A stretch of 64,000 nucleotides of DNA from PALSA-129 sp963842505 (GCA_963842505.1 CAWJGZ010000004.1:372001-436000), one strand, 5' to 3'. Positions 27,071 through 36,363 are shown, counted from the first letter of the stretch. The notes: a model not told the origin generated them from the sequence alone. Made by a program: numbers and translations.

Positions 27071-27360
27071 GGAAGGTCAGCACCCATCTACTGCTTATAT
27101 TATCTACATGCACGTGCGGAGTCAACGAGCATCAGACCTGGTTTTCTGGATTCTTCCGTTGGCCCTGAGGACCCGCGGAAGTTTCTGAGTTTACCTTATG
27201 TTATCAGTGTAACTTCAACATTAATGCGGACTTAAACAACAGCCAGAAGTCAAGAAATCCGATGACAAATCTCTATTCTGGGTCTATCATTAAATTTATT
27301 AACATCTTAAACTCCGATAATTAGACTTGGCAAAAGGTTGTTGGGAACAACAGACTATCG
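27071..27360 (+). promoter_or_regulatory. AT-rich divergent promoter region with a perfect palindrome
   Basis: This gap is much richer in A and T than the rest of the window (for example CATTAAATTTATTAACATC near 27290), which is usual for a strong promoter region. It lies between the HTH regulator (minus) and the sat remnant (plus). GTTGTT-GGG-AACAAC at 27337-27351 is a perfect 6-3-6 palindrome nine bases before the ATG at 27361, so it could be an operator or affect translation. Confidence 0.45.
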
Positions 27361-27555
27361 ATGAGTCATCTGATCCTTCCGCATGGCAGCGATGAGCTGC
27401 GGCCCTTGCTTCCGGTGGACGAAGTCCGGCAAGCCGAGATCCGCAAGGCCGAGCATCTGAATAGGCCGCCGATGACCAGCCGCGGAACCGGCAACCTTAC
27501 CAAGGTCGAAGTTAAATTGGACGGGGCTGCCACTGGCAGTTCTTGTAAGCTTTAA
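27361..27555 (+). pseudogene. Truncated N-terminus of sulfate adenylyltransferase (sat remnant)
   Basis: The first 46 codons read like the start of dissimilatory ATP sulfurylase: MSHLILPHGSDELRPLLP, then a charged helix with EIRKAEHLN, and PPMTSRGTGNL. As I recall the family, Sat proteins start MSxLxPPHG and reach a conserved SRExGDL(I/L) block at this distance. After TGNL the sequence departs from the family (TKVEVKLDG...) and stops at codon 65, whereas Sat has about 400 residues. None of the ATP- or sulfate-binding motifs is present. The frame could still be translated as a short leader for the following operon, whose first gene starts 14 bases on. Confidence 0.65.
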
Positions 27556-27569
27556 AGCGAGTTGCCTTT

Positions 27570-28406
27570 ATGGGTGCTATTGTTCTGTACTTCCTCTTGT
27601 ATGCCGGCGGGATCGTGTTTCTGGTTGGCTGTGTGGTTCGGGCAGTCGGTTATGCCCGGCAGCCGCTGCATCTTCGATGGGAGATTTACCCGGTTCCGCA
27701 TGGCCCATCCGGCGAGCTGAAAATCATGGTCCCTGAAATTCTGTTCTTGAAGGGCCTGTGGGAATTCAACCGGCCGATGTGGTGCGTTTCCTATCCGTTC
27801 CACTTCGGCCTTTATCTGTTGACCGCCGGGTTGGCGCTTCTAGGCTGCGCCGCCGTGGCGCCTGCCGCGCTGTTCGCGCCGTTGCACACGGCCTGCGTGA
27901 TCTCCGCAACCGCGGGTGCTTTGCTGGCGCTGGCCGGATCTCTGGGTTTGCTAATCAGGCGCCTGGCCGTCCGTGAACTCAGGCAATACTCGAGCCCAGG
28001 CGATTTCATGAATCTATTATTCTTCGCCGCGACCTTGGCCTTATTACTTGCCGGGCAGTGGTTGCGGCCCGCCGGTTCCGCCGGCGCATTGACAATCCTG
28101 CGCGGCGCGGCGACCTTCGATACCACCGTGAAGCTGCCTGGCGTCCTGACAGCCGGCTTGGCCGCCGGCGTGGTGCTTTTGGCGTATATCCCCATGACCC
28201 ACATGGCGCACTTTATTGCCAAGTACTTCACTTACCATCGAGTGCGCTGGGACGAGCGCGCCAACGTTCGAGGCGGCAGCATCGAAAAGCGCATGGCCGA
28301 ATACCTGATGTACCGGCCGAACTGGTCGGCGCCCCATATCGGCGCCGGCGGCCGTACCTGGGCGGAGATTGCCACGTCGAATCCAACGAAAGGCGTGGCC
28401 AAGTGA
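27570..28406 (+). CDS. TmcC/NarI-like heme b membrane subunit
   Basis: The 278-residue protein has about five membrane helices, starting MGAIVLYFLLYAGGIVFLVG, and is related to the NarI/DsrM/TmcC group. Candidate heme-ligand histidines include SYPFHFGLYLL and PMTHMAHFIAKYF; the last resembles the conserved late helix MTHMAHFxxKYFxYHxVRWDE of TmcC-like proteins. It would take electrons from or give them to menaquinone and pair with the following iron-sulfur protein. It overlaps that gene by four bases (GTGA). It is a second DsrM-like protein, distinct from dsrM. Confidence 0.8.
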   Translation: MGAIVLYFLLYAGGIVFLVGCVVRAVGYARQPLHLRWEIYPVPHGPSGELKIMVPEILFLKGLWEFNRPMWCVSYPFHFGLYLLTAGLALLGCAAVAPAALFAPLHTACVISATAGALLALAGSLGLLIRRLAVRELRQYSSPGDFMNLLFFAATLALLLAGQWLRPAGSAGALTILRGAATFDTTVKLPGVLTAGLAAGVVLLAYIPMTHMAHFIAKYFTYHRVRWDERANVRGGSIEKRMAEYLMYRPNWSAPHIGAGGRTWAEIATSNPTKGVAK

Positions 28407-30010
28407 CCCCTCCCGTGAAAATTTCCGACATGTCCCGGCTGGACCGGGATCCGCTGATTCACATCGACAATACGGACCTCATGCCGCTTCCGGCGCCGCT
28501 CGACGACCCGGCTAAAGACCCCGCCATTCGCCCCCTTTTGGCGCAAACCCGCGAGCGCTACGAATGCGGGCTCGACGACACGTGCGCTTTGAGTTTCCCG
28601 CAGCCGAAAAGTCCGCAGGAGGAGCGCGAACTGGTTGGCAAATTCCTGGCGGGTCTGGACAAGCTTTTCTCGCGCGAAAACAACTGGACGTTCCTACAGC
28701 CGCTAGTGCTGACCATGGAACACTGCGCCCACTGTCAGACCTGCTCGGAGGCGTGTCACGTTTTTATCGCCAGCGGCCGCAATGAGTTGTACCGGCCCAC
28801 GTTTCGCACCGAAATTCTGCGCCGCCTGTACTTCAAGTACGTGCGGGGCGGGGGCCTGCTATCCGCCTGGCAGCATGGCGAGATCGAGCTGAACTGGCCG
28901 CTGGTGGCGCGGCTGGCGGAACTGTCGTACCGCTGTAACCTGTGCCGGAGATGCGCCCAGACCTGCCCCATCGGCGCGGACAACGGCCTGGTGGCCCACG
29001 AACTTCGCAAGCTCTTCAGCCAGGAGATGGGGATCGCGGCCAAAGAAATCCACGATAACGGCTCGATGCTTCAGTTGAAGGTCGGTTCCTCCACCGGCAT
29101 GAATTCCGAAGCGGTCAAGGACAACATCGCCTTCATCGACGAAGAGATGAGCGAAAAGACCGGCATCAAGGTGAAGACGCCGTGGGACGTGGAAGGCGCC
29201 GACGTCCTGCTGATCCATAACGCTGGGGAAATTATGGCGTGGCCGGAGAATCCGGGAGCGTTCGCGGTGATCCTCAACGCCGCCGGCATTTCCTGGACCA
29301 TGTCGTCGGAACTGGCGGGCTACGATTCCATCAACTACGGTCTGTGGTACGACGACGCGCAATTTGCGCGCGTGGCTCTTAAGCATGTCGAGGCCGCCCG
29401 CAAACTCAAGGTCAAACGGATTGTGCTGGGCGAGTGCGGTCACGCGCACAAAGCCCTGGCGGTGATCGCCGACCGCCTGCTTGGCGGAGAGATGAATGTT
29501 CCACGGCAGAGCTTTCTGCCGATGATGCGCGACATCGTGGCCAGCGGATGCCTCGATCTGGATCCCGCACGCAACAATTTCCCGGTGACGTTGCACGATC
29601 CCTGTAACATGGTGCGTCTCATGGGAGTGGTCGAGCCGCAGCGTGAAATTCTGCGGGCGATCTGTCCGCAGTTCCGCGAGATGACACCCCACGGCACGGA
29701 CAACTATTGCTGCGGCGGCGGAAGCGGGTTCGCCATCATGAGCGGCCACAACTTTCCGGACTGGCGGTTTCACGTGGCGGGCCGCAAAAAACTCGAGCAG
29801 GTGCTGAATGCGTTTCAGGACTGCCTCGACCCGTCCATCCCCAAATACCTCTGCGCCCCTTGCAGCAACTGCAAGGGCCAGTTCCGCGACATGCTGGCGT
29901 ACTACGGGTTGTGGGAGAACAACCGAATCCTGTACGGAGGCTTGGTGGAGCTCATCGTGAACGCCATGAAGGCAGTGAAACCAGGATTCATCGAGTGGGA
30001 GTGGCGCTGA
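28403..30010 (+). CDS. TmcB/HmcF/DsrK-like iron-sulfur protein (heterodisulfide reductase D family)
   Basis: I chose the GTG at 28403, which overlaps the upstream stop; an ATG at 28430 (MSRLDRDPLIH) is a good alternative. The 535-residue protein has two ferredoxin motifs (CAHCQTCSEACHVF and CNLCRRCAQTCPIGAD) and two CCG domains (LGECGHAHKALA, then LHDPCNMVRLMG with NYCCGGGSGF), plus a late CAPCSNCKGQF. This is the TmcB/DsrK design and pairs with a TmcC-like membrane protein. The Tmc complex of sulfate reducers also contains a tetraheme cytochrome and TmcD, neither of which is present here, so electron exchange with the periplasm is not apparent. Confidence 0.85.
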   Translation: MTPPVKISDMSRLDRDPLIHIDNTDLMPLPAPLDDPAKDPAIRPLLAQTRERYECGLDDTCALSFPQPKSPQEERELVGKFLAGLDKLFSRENNWTFLQPLVLTMEHCAHCQTCSEACHVFIASGRNELYRPTFRTEILRRLYFKYVRGGGLLSAWQHGEIELNWPLVARLAELSYRCNLCRRCAQTCPIGADNGLVAHELRKLFSQEMGIAAKEIHDNGSMLQLKVGSSTGMNSEAVKDNIAFIDEEMSEKTGIKVKTPWDVEGADVLLIHNAGEIMAWPENPGAFAVILNAAGISWTMSSELAGYDSINYGLWYDDAQFARVALKHVEAARKLKVKRIVLGECGHAHKALAVIADRLLGGEMNVPRQSFLPMMRDIVASGCLDLDPARNNFPVTLHDPCNMVRLMGVVEPQREILRAICPQFREMTPHGTDNYCCGGGSGFAIMSGHNFPDWRFHVAGRKKLEQVLNAFQDCLDPSIPKYLCAPCSNCKGQFRDMLAYYGLWENNRILYGGLVELIVNAMKAVKPGFIEWEWR

Positions 30011-30987
30011 TGCCCGGCGCGGCTCTGGAAGAAGCGGAAAGAGCTTGCGCCAACGGCGATTGTGAAACGGCTATCAACTTGTTTGAAAGGGCAGTGGGGA
30101 CCGAGCCTTACAATCTCAGGCTGCACTACCGGCTGGGGTCATGCTATGGGGGCGCCTGCCGGACTCACGCTCTGGTTCATCCCGATATGGCGATTGCGTA
30201 CCTGCGGCAAGCGCTTCGCCTGATGGGCGCCGGTTCCGGGAGTATGCGCGCGGCGGTGGTGGACCAGCTTGGGAACGCATTGTGCCGGAGCGGGAGCATC
30301 CCCAGGGCGGCAGCCTTGCGGATGGCCATCGAGTGCCATATTGAGGCGACGGAGATTTATCAGTCGCTCCAGATGACCGACGATTGGGGCCGGACGCAGT
30401 TTAACCTGGGCAATTCCTATTGCGAACTTTCGGAGATCAGCGGCGAGGACCACTGGCGGGAAGCCGTCTCCCGCTACGAGGAATCTCTGTCGGCGCGAAC
30501 CCGTAAAAAGGACCCGGAACGGCATGCCGCGGTGCTGGAAAATCTCGGGAGCGCTTATCGCCGGCTTGCGGACAGCCTGGGCGGCAATGTCAAGAAAAGT
30601 ATCAAGTGCTACCAACGGGCATTGAGGATCTACGCTCCCGCCACGCATCCCGATAAGAGTGCGGCGCTCGAAAACAATCTCGGCAATGCCTACTTGTCGT
30701 TGCTGGAAGCGGACCAGAAGACCAGGGTTCGCAATGCGCGGCGCGCCTTGCGTCACTTCGATCGCGCGCTCCGCGTCCAAGGCCGGGACCGATGCAGCCG
30801 AGCCTACGGCATTACGCAGTACAACCGCGCCCAGGCCCACTACCGCCTGGCGCTTACATTGCCGGATGGCGACCCGAAGGTCGCGGTCACGTGTCTGGAG
30901 GAGGCGTTTGCTGCCTTCCAGTCCTGCGGGGAAGACGGCTACACCGAGCTAATTCGCGCGCAGTTGGAACGGATGCGCCGGCAGTAG
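30010..30987 (+). CDS. Tetratricopeptide-repeat protein coupled to the TmcB-like gene
   Basis: The ATG shares its A with the TGA of the upstream gene (TGATG), so the two are translationally coupled. The 325-residue protein is built of TPR units: ALEEAERACANGDCETAINLFERAV-type segments, later RTQFNLGNSYCELSEIS, AAVLENLGSAYRRLADSLG and SAALENNLGNAYLSL. It has no signal peptide and is probably cytoplasmic. The linkage suggests a scaffold or assembly role for the TmcBC-like pair, but there is no family evidence for that. Confidence 0.75.
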   Translation: MPGAALEEAERACANGDCETAINLFERAVGTEPYNLRLHYRLGSCYGGACRTHALVHPDMAIAYLRQALRLMGAGSGSMRAAVVDQLGNALCRSGSIPRAAALRMAIECHIEATEIYQSLQMTDDWGRTQFNLGNSYCELSEISGEDHWREAVSRYEESLSARTRKKDPERHAAVLENLGSAYRRLADSLGGNVKKSIKCYQRALRIYAPATHPDKSAALENNLGNAYLSLLEADQKTRVRNARRALRHFDRALRVQGRDRCSRAYGITQYNRAQAHYRLALTLPDGDPKVAVTCLEEAFAAFQSCGEDGYTELIRAQLERMRRQ

Positions 30988-31010
30988 CACCCGGAACAGC
31001 GTGAGACTGG

Positions 31011-31062
31011 AAAAAGACCCCGGCGCGCTGTGCTGGTCCTTGCGGCGCCGGACTGGCTTTTT
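31011..31062. terminator. Bidirectional rho-independent terminator
   Basis: AAAAAG at 31011 and CTTTTT ending at 31062 flank a stem with CCGGCGC (31020-31026) and GCGCCGG (31045-31051). With A-tract and T-tract on opposite sides, it can stop transcription of the TPR gene (plus) and of the PEP-CTERM gene (minus), which converge here. Confidence 0.65.
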
Positions 31063-31078
31063 GCCTTGGTTTCGCCGG

Positions 31079-31720
31079 TTAGTTCGTGCGGGCGAAGCGA
31101 CGGCGGCCACCGATCATCGCCGCTCCGAGGAAAGCAACTACCACCATGAACGAAGGCTCCGGGACGGCACTAAACTCAAAATCCGGCCCAAAATAGGAAG
31201 GATCCGTGCCCCCGGCTCCGTTCGTCGGGTCAGTCAGCGATCCTCCAGCCGCAAACTCGCTCGACAGAAAGCTGATCTCGGGGGCTGTTGCGAAATCTGT
31301 TGCGTCACCGGGGAAGAGGTTGTTGTCTGCCCCATCCAGCCACAACGCGCCGATGTAGTACGTGTCCTCGGCAGTCAAACCGACAGACGTGATTCCAACC
31401 ATGCGGAATTGGTCGTCGAGCGGATCCACTGTCCCAGCAGAAACCGTCACGGAAGCCAGCAGAGTTCCGGTGCTGTCCCAGATTCCAACATCATGGCTCT
31501 CAGCCAGTCCGTCCTGGCTGTCATCGAATACGCCCAAGGCCGTGACATCAATACTGGAGTTCACCGTGAAGCTCCAGCCCAGCGTGAAAGGACCGTTGCC
31601 CAAGCTCTCCCCGGTTAGATTGCTGAGTGTGGCGCCTAGCGTGCCGGCGTGAGCGATCAGCGCGGGCGCAAACAGCAGCGCACATGCTGTCAAGAAGCGA
31701 AATCGAAATGCTTTTTTCAT
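31079..31720 (-). CDS. PEP-CTERM-anchored exported protein
   Basis: The 213-residue protein starts with a signal peptide (MKKAFRFRFLTACALLFAPALIAHA), and the ATG is preceded by a G-rich site. The body is a beta-rich extracellular domain with SFTVNSSIDVTALGVFD and a YYIGALWLDG segment, similar to DUF4082-like domains. The C-terminus has the sorting signal: VPEPS, a hydrophobic helix and a final GGRRRFARTN. Such proteins are processed by an exosortase and go to the surface or the exopolysaccharide matrix. The exosortase gene is not in this window. Confidence 0.82.
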   Translation of the reverse strand: MKKAFRFRFLTACALLFAPALIAHAGTLGATLSNLTGESLGNGPFTLGWSFTVNSSIDVTALGVFDDSQDGLAESHDVGIWDSTGTLLASVTVSAGTVDPLDDQFRMVGITSVGLTAEDTYYIGALWLDGADNNLFPGDATDFATAPEISFLSSEFAAGGSLTDPTNGAGGTDPSYFGPDFEFSAVPEPSFMVVVAFLGAAMIGGRRRFARTN

Positions 31721-31852
31721 ATTCCCCCCCCAAAAAACTGTTAGTGCCTGTATATACCGGATCTCGACTAAAATTTCGCCAAGTATAACGCGCTTTTCTT
31801 GGGCCCGCAAGGCTGTTTGGTACTATTACCCTCAAATAGTACCCGGTGTGGA

Positions 31853-31929
<77 letters not shown>

Positions 31930-32073
31930 TTTCAGGTTGGAAAACCAAGTATACCATCGCGACGCGCCGCTCCGAAACTACGCACTGTAGAGCGCTGCTG
32001 GCAATTTTGCGGATCCGGTTCCGGTCAACACCGATGTCATGGCGATCGAGCGCCTCGAGCGGCCCGCCGGCAA

Positions 32074-32421
32074 CTAGCCGAGCGCCGCCTGCGCCTCCGC
32101 CACCGTCGCCGAGACCGTCAGCACGGCCGTCATCTGTGTCAGCTTGAGCATTTCGAGCACCCGCCCGGCGCCCGTCACCACCACCAGCTTCCCGCCCGAT
32201 TCCTTGGTCTTGCCGCTCGCCAGCGCCAGCAGGCCGATACCCGCGCTGTCGATGTACTCCACCTGGCTCAGGTCGAAAATCACTTTGCGCGCGCCCTTCC
32301 TGGCCAGATCGTCCACGATGGTTTCGATACGCTGGCTTTCGCGGCCCATCGCCAATTTGCCCGACATCGATACCAGCGTGATATCCCCGTCCAGTTGACG
32401 TTCTTCAATTTGCAGCACCAT
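32074..32421 (-). CDS. STAS-domain anti-sigma factor antagonist
   Basis: The 115-residue protein is a single STAS domain of the SpoIIAA/RsbV type. It shows the phosphorylation loop VEYIDSAGIGLLALA with its serine, preceded by the strand ARKVIFDLSQ and followed by GGKLVVVTGAG. In this system the unphosphorylated antagonist binds an anti-sigma kinase and frees a sigma factor. No kinase or phosphatase partner is adjacent. Confidence 0.88.
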   Translation of the reverse strand: MVLQIEERQLDGDITLVSMSGKLAMGRESQRIETIVDDLARKGARKVIFDLSQVEYIDSAGIGLLALASGKTKESGGKLVVVTGAGRVLEMLKLTQMTAVLTVSATVAEAQAALG

Positions 32422-32450
32422 ATGAGTTGTGGTCCAGCATACCGCGTCCC

Positions 32451-33404
32451 CTACGGTTCCACAACTGAGAGGATCGTCAGCGGCGCATTTCCTTCCAGCC
32501 GGTTATTCACAAACAGAAACAAGAATTGTTTCTGCTCGCGCGCCCGCCCAATCAGCACCCGCATGGATTCCCGCGCTTCCGGGTTCGGGTCCTGAATGTG
32601 GGTGTACGGCTCAAACAGTCCCACCGCATCCGCGTACACCCGCCCGCGCCGTAACAGGGCCCGGCACACCAGGAAATCGGCCGTCGCCGAATCGGGCATA
32701 GCCAGTTGGTGGCGCAGCTCCGGCATCTTCGACCAGGCGTTGTAAACGTGCGCCACACCATGGCTGCGCAGGCAGGAGAAGTAATCTTTCTCCAGGAATT
32801 CCGGATTGCGGATCTCGATGGCGTAACGGAATTCCCGCGGCAGCGCGCTCAGGAACGGGTCCAGGCGGTCCAGAAACTCCGGCAGCTCCGCGAAGCTCCG
32901 CCGTCCGAACGCGCCGAATTCGAAAATCAGCAGCGCGGTTTTTTCGCGATACCGTTCGAGCGGCCGCAGAAACATCTCCCGCAGCATCGATGCGTCCAGA
33001 AAAGCCTCGTTCTCCTTGCCGGCCTGTTGTCCGTAACGCGGGTGCTTCGGAAACACTTTACAGGTGATTTGTTCCGGCACTTTGAAGGCGAAGCGGAACC
33101 CCTCCGGCACCTGCGAAAACAGGCGCTTCCAGAATTCTTCGCCGGGAAACTGGTAAAACGCGAAATCGCCGCAGACCGCCGGGAAAGTTTCGGCGTATTC
33201 GCGCAGGCACTCCTGCTCGAACAGCTTGCGCGAAAAGCGGCCGCGCGTGCAGTACCGCTCCCGCGTGTACACCTGCCCAAGCCACCCTTCGTACTTCCAG
33301 GAGCTGCCGCCGATATAGATGTTCTGGCGCGCCAAGCCGCTCAGCCGCGCCGCCAGCGCGTCGCGGTCGAAGCCCCCGAAATCGTCGAAAAGCGGGCCTA
33401 CCAC
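32451..33404 (-). CDS. DUF72 family protein (YecE-like)
   Basis: The 317-residue protein has the DUF72 TIM-barrel motifs: IYIGGSSWKYEGWLG near the start, FAFYQFPGEEFWKRL, FRFAFKVPEQIT, a middle LLIFEFGAF and FRYAIEIRNPEFL. Function is unknown; family members resemble sugar isomerases in fold and bind metal. The start at 33404 overlaps the last 7 bases of the gamma-glutamyltransferase frame. Confidence 0.85.
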   Translation of the reverse strand: MVGPLFDDFGGFDRDALAARLSGLARQNIYIGGSSWKYEGWLGQVYTRERYCTRGRFSRKLFEQECLREYAETFPAVCGDFAFYQFPGEEFWKRLFSQVPEGFRFAFKVPEQITCKVFPKHPRYGQQAGKENEAFLDASMLREMFLRPLERYREKTALLIFEFGAFGRRSFAELPEFLDRLDPFLSALPREFRYAIEIRNPEFLEKDYFSCLRSHGVAHVYNAWSKMPELRHQLAMPDSATADFLVCRALLRRGRVYADAVGLFEPYTHIQDPNPEARESMRVLIGRAREQKQFLFLFVNNRLEGNAPLTILSVVEP

Positions 33405-35219
33405 GCTTGTGCAAACCGGTAGTAGAACGGGTCGGCGCCCCCCTCGATGGTCCCACTCGGGTAGAACCGGATCATCACCGGCGCCGATCCGCTATCCGTG
33501 CGCGGGCGGATTTCCACCAAATGCCCGCGCCGTTTCAATTCGGCCACTACGGCGGCCGGAATGCGCTCGTCTATCAACAGGCTGCCCGGCTTCATGTTGT
33601 GATTGTCGAAGCTCTCCACCAGGTGCTCGGATTGAAAGCGGGGCCGCTCCACCGCCGCCTGCGCGTTCAGACCGAACTCCACGGCATTGAACAGCGCCTG
33701 CAGCAGCGCCTGGTCCTGCTGGTCGCCGCCCGGCGTGGAAAGGGTCAGCAGGTTCTTGCCCGGGCCCACCACGATGGTGGGGCTCAGCGTCACCCTCGGC
33801 CGCTTACCGGGCGCCAGCTCATTGGGATGCCCGGGAACCAGCAGAAAACTCTGCGCCCGCTGCGTCAGCGGGATGCCCGTGTCTCCCGCGATATAGGAAG
33901 GCATCCACGCTCCCGAGGGCGTAATCGAAATCGCCACGCCGCTCTGGTCGATGGCGTCCACGCACGTGGTGTCGTTGGCCTTGAGCTTCGGGTCCATCTG
34001 GTAGCGCGCAATGTGCGAGAGCGAGGGATGCTGCGGCGGATGGTCGCCGATCTTGCCCGGCCGGAATTCGAGCGAGGCATTCTCCCCAATCAGTTTGCGC
34101 CGTTCCGCTCCATATTCCTTGGAGAGCAGCGTTTCCATCGGAATGCGACTGAACTTCGGGTCGCCGTAGTACGTGTCCCGGTCCGCGTACGCCAGTTTCA
34201 GCGCCTCCACCAGGGTGTGAATGTAATCGGCCGAATTCATCTGCATGGCGGCAATGTCGAAGCCTTCCAGAATATTCAGCGCTTCAATTATCGAAGGGCC
34301 CTGGCTCCAGAATCCCGGCTTGTAAACCGTGTAACCGTGGAACGTGGTGGAGACTGCGTCTTCCGGCTCCACGTGGAACGCCGCCATGTCCTCGTATCGC
34401 AGCAGCCCGCCGTTGGCCTTCGAAAAGGCGTCGATGCGCCGCGCGATATCCCCGCGGTAAAAATAATCCCTCACCGCGTCCATGGCCTGGGCGCGCGTGG
34501 CCCCCGCCGCCAGCGCCTTTTTCTCCACGTCCGCCATGTTGCGCAGCGTCCGCGCCAGGTCGGGCTGCCGCAGAATTTCTCCGGCCTTCGGGTAAGTCCC
34601 GTTCGCGAGATAGACCCGTTTGGAGGCCGGCCACTGCGCCAGGTACGGCTGGTAGCCCGCCAGCGACCACTCCCGCATCTCATCGATCGGAAAGCCGTCC
34701 GCCAGTTCGATGGCCGGCAGCACCGCTTCCGCGAACGACTTCGTGCCGTACTCCTTCAGCGTCACGAGCGCCGCGTCCACCATTCCCGGAACCAGCGTGG
34801 CAAGAATGCCCGCCGTCGGCACCCAGTCCTTCAATCCGTTCGGTCCCGGCCGGTTCTCTGATCTCCAGGGCGCTGAGCACATGATTGCGATAGAAATCGG
34901 CCGTTCCGAGGCCGGGCATGGTGCCCACGCCCGCGATGGCGTGGACCTTGCCGTCCTTTGTGCGCACGAGAATCGGCGCTTCGCCGCCCAGCCCGAAGTG
35001 CGAAAACTCAGCCACCGAGGCCGCCAGCATGGTCGCGATTCCCGCGTCCACCGCATTGCCGCCGCTGTAGTACATCCGCATGCCGGCCTCGGTGGAGCTT
35101 TCGCTGCCGCCCACCACCGCGCCATGCGTGCCGCGCGCCGCGAACTTGATGGGCCGCACCGCCTGGCCCCATCCGCACACCGCCGCCATTACCATCAAGA
35201 CAGCCACTTTGGTTTTCAT
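33398..35219 (-). pseudogene. ggt: Gamma-glutamyltransferase with one frameshift
   Basis: The first part reads in one frame from a signal peptide (MKTKVAVLMVMAAVCGWGQA) through HGAVVGGSESSTEAGM, GGNAVDAGIATMLA and FSHFGLGGEAPILV to about 34860. The remainder reads in the next frame from NRPGPNGLKDWVPTAGILA to the end, including NDTTCVDAIDQSGVAISITPS, with the catalytic threonine of the Ntn-hydrolase, and a late LSTPGGDQQDQALLQ. An extra base within 34850-34862 separates the two. All other motifs are intact, so this is either a recent mutation or a base error in the assembly. The intact enzyme is periplasmic and cleaves gamma-glutamyl bonds, for instance in glutathione. Confidence 0.8.
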
Positions 35220-35275
35220 GCAGTCCCATTGTATGGCGTTTCAGGCCGCCGCCGGATTGCTATAATCGCTTCAAC

Positions 35276-35452
35276 GTGCCTGAGAGGGAAACCAAGAGGG
35301 AACCGCCCCAATCCGCCGGTCAGCCCCGGCCCAACGAGCGAAATGAGCCGATGCTCTGGTGCCCCGTCTGTTCCACCCGCCTCACTTCGCGCAAGTGCAA
35401 GCTACTGTGCCATAAGTGCGGCTATACCATGAGTTGCGCCGACTATTATTGA
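35276..35452 (+). CDS. 58-residue zinc-ribbon protein
   Basis: A GTG start (VPERETKREPPQ) leads to a short polar N-terminus and a compact zinc ribbon: MLWCPVCSTR, then KCKLLCHKCGY and MSCADYY at the end. The C-x2-C and C-x2-C pairs can hold one zinc; two further cysteines follow. It lies seven bases before a DinB-family gene. I know no function for such proteins. Confidence 0.6.
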   Translation: MPERETKREPPQSAGQPRPNERNEPMLWCPVCSTRLTSRKCKLLCHKCGYTMSCADYY

Positions 35453-35459
35453 TCTCTAT

Positions 35460-35945
35460 ATGTCCGATCTTGCTGCTTTGCTTGAACGTTACCGCCGCGG
35501 CGCCGAGTTGCTGGCCATGGTGCTCACCGGCGTGTCCGGCGAGGAAGAGGATTTCGCGATTGCTCCCGGCAAGTGGAACGTCCGGCAGATTGTCGCCCAC
35601 CTCGCCGATGCCGAACTCGTCGGTGCCCACCGCTTCCGCCAGGTGATCGCCGAAGACAACCCCACCATCATCGCCTACGATCAGGACGCCTGGACGCGCA
35701 ACCTGGATTACGCCCGCCGCAAACCCAAGCACTCGCTCGAAACCTTCCGCCGCATCCGCGCCGAAAACTACGACTTGTTGAAGGACCAGCCGCCCGCCGT
35801 CTTTGAGCGCACCGGCAGGCACACCGAAAACGGCGTGATGACGCTTCTCCAGATGCTGGAAGGCTACGCCGGGCACGCCGAATCGCATGCCCGGCAGTTG
35901 CGGGAAATCCGCGAAGCCTACAAACAGGTTAAGGGCAAGAAATAG
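35460..35945 (+). CDS. DinB-family protein
   Basis: The 161-residue protein is a four-helix DinB/YfiT-like fold with the three metal-binding histidines expected: KWNVRQIVAHLADAELVG, and late EGYAGHAESHARQLREI. The motif APGKWNVRQIVAHL is the usual helix-2 entry. Most members are uncharacterised metal-dependent enzymes, such as thiol-dependent transferases. It follows the zinc-ribbon gene by seven bases. Confidence 0.87.
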   Translation: MSDLAALLERYRRGAELLAMVLTGVSGEEEDFAIAPGKWNVRQIVAHLADAELVGAHRFRQVIAEDNPTIIAYDQDAWTRNLDYARRKPKHSLETFRRIRAENYDLLKDQPPAVFERTGRHTENGVMTLLQMLEGYAGHAESHARQLREIREAYKQVKGKK

Positions 35946-35958
35946 AAATCCCCGGCGC

Positions 35959-36363
35959 CTACTTCCATTCCCACATCTTGGTGTGGGTGTTGCCCTGCGG
36001 ATCGACCTCGAATTCGAATATGCCCGCGACGCTATTCAGCCGCGCCCACTTGGCGTAGGCCGTGCTGTAATACACCGCTCCGCGATAACTGACCGCGCCC
36101 GTCGGCAGGATTTTACCCACGCCGCCGCCTTTCCACGTGGCCACGCCGCCATCCGCCGTGAGCACCACCCCTTGCCCCTCGCCGTACAGACTGCCGTCAG
36201 ACCGCGGGTGGGAGCAGTAAGTCCCCACCTCGTGGGTATCGACGCCCAGAAGTTTTCCGGTGCTTTCAAATGACACCTCGATCGAGAATGCGCCACCTTC
36301 CGCGGATACTACTTTTCGATAGCCGCGCTTTCCGTGGCCTTCTCCGACTTGTTCACCCAGCAT
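35959..36363 (-). CDS. Conserved hypothetical beta-rich protein
   Basis: The start MLGEQVGEGHGKRGYRKVVS is preceded by GGAGAAA. The 134-residue product is predicted to be nearly all beta strand, with GAFSIEVSFESTGKLLGV, GQGVVLTADGGVATWKG and a final EFEVDPQGNTHTKMWEWK. It has no signal peptide. The pattern suggests a small beta-barrel of the lipocalin or allene-oxide-cyclase type, but I cannot name a family. Confidence 0.6.
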   Translation of the reverse strand: MLGEQVGEGHGKRGYRKVVSAEGGAFSIEVSFESTGKLLGVDTHEVGTYCSHPRSDGSLYGEGQGVVLTADGGVATWKGGGVGKILPTGAVSYRGAVYYSTAYAKWARLNSVAGIFEFEVDPQGNTHTKMWEWK

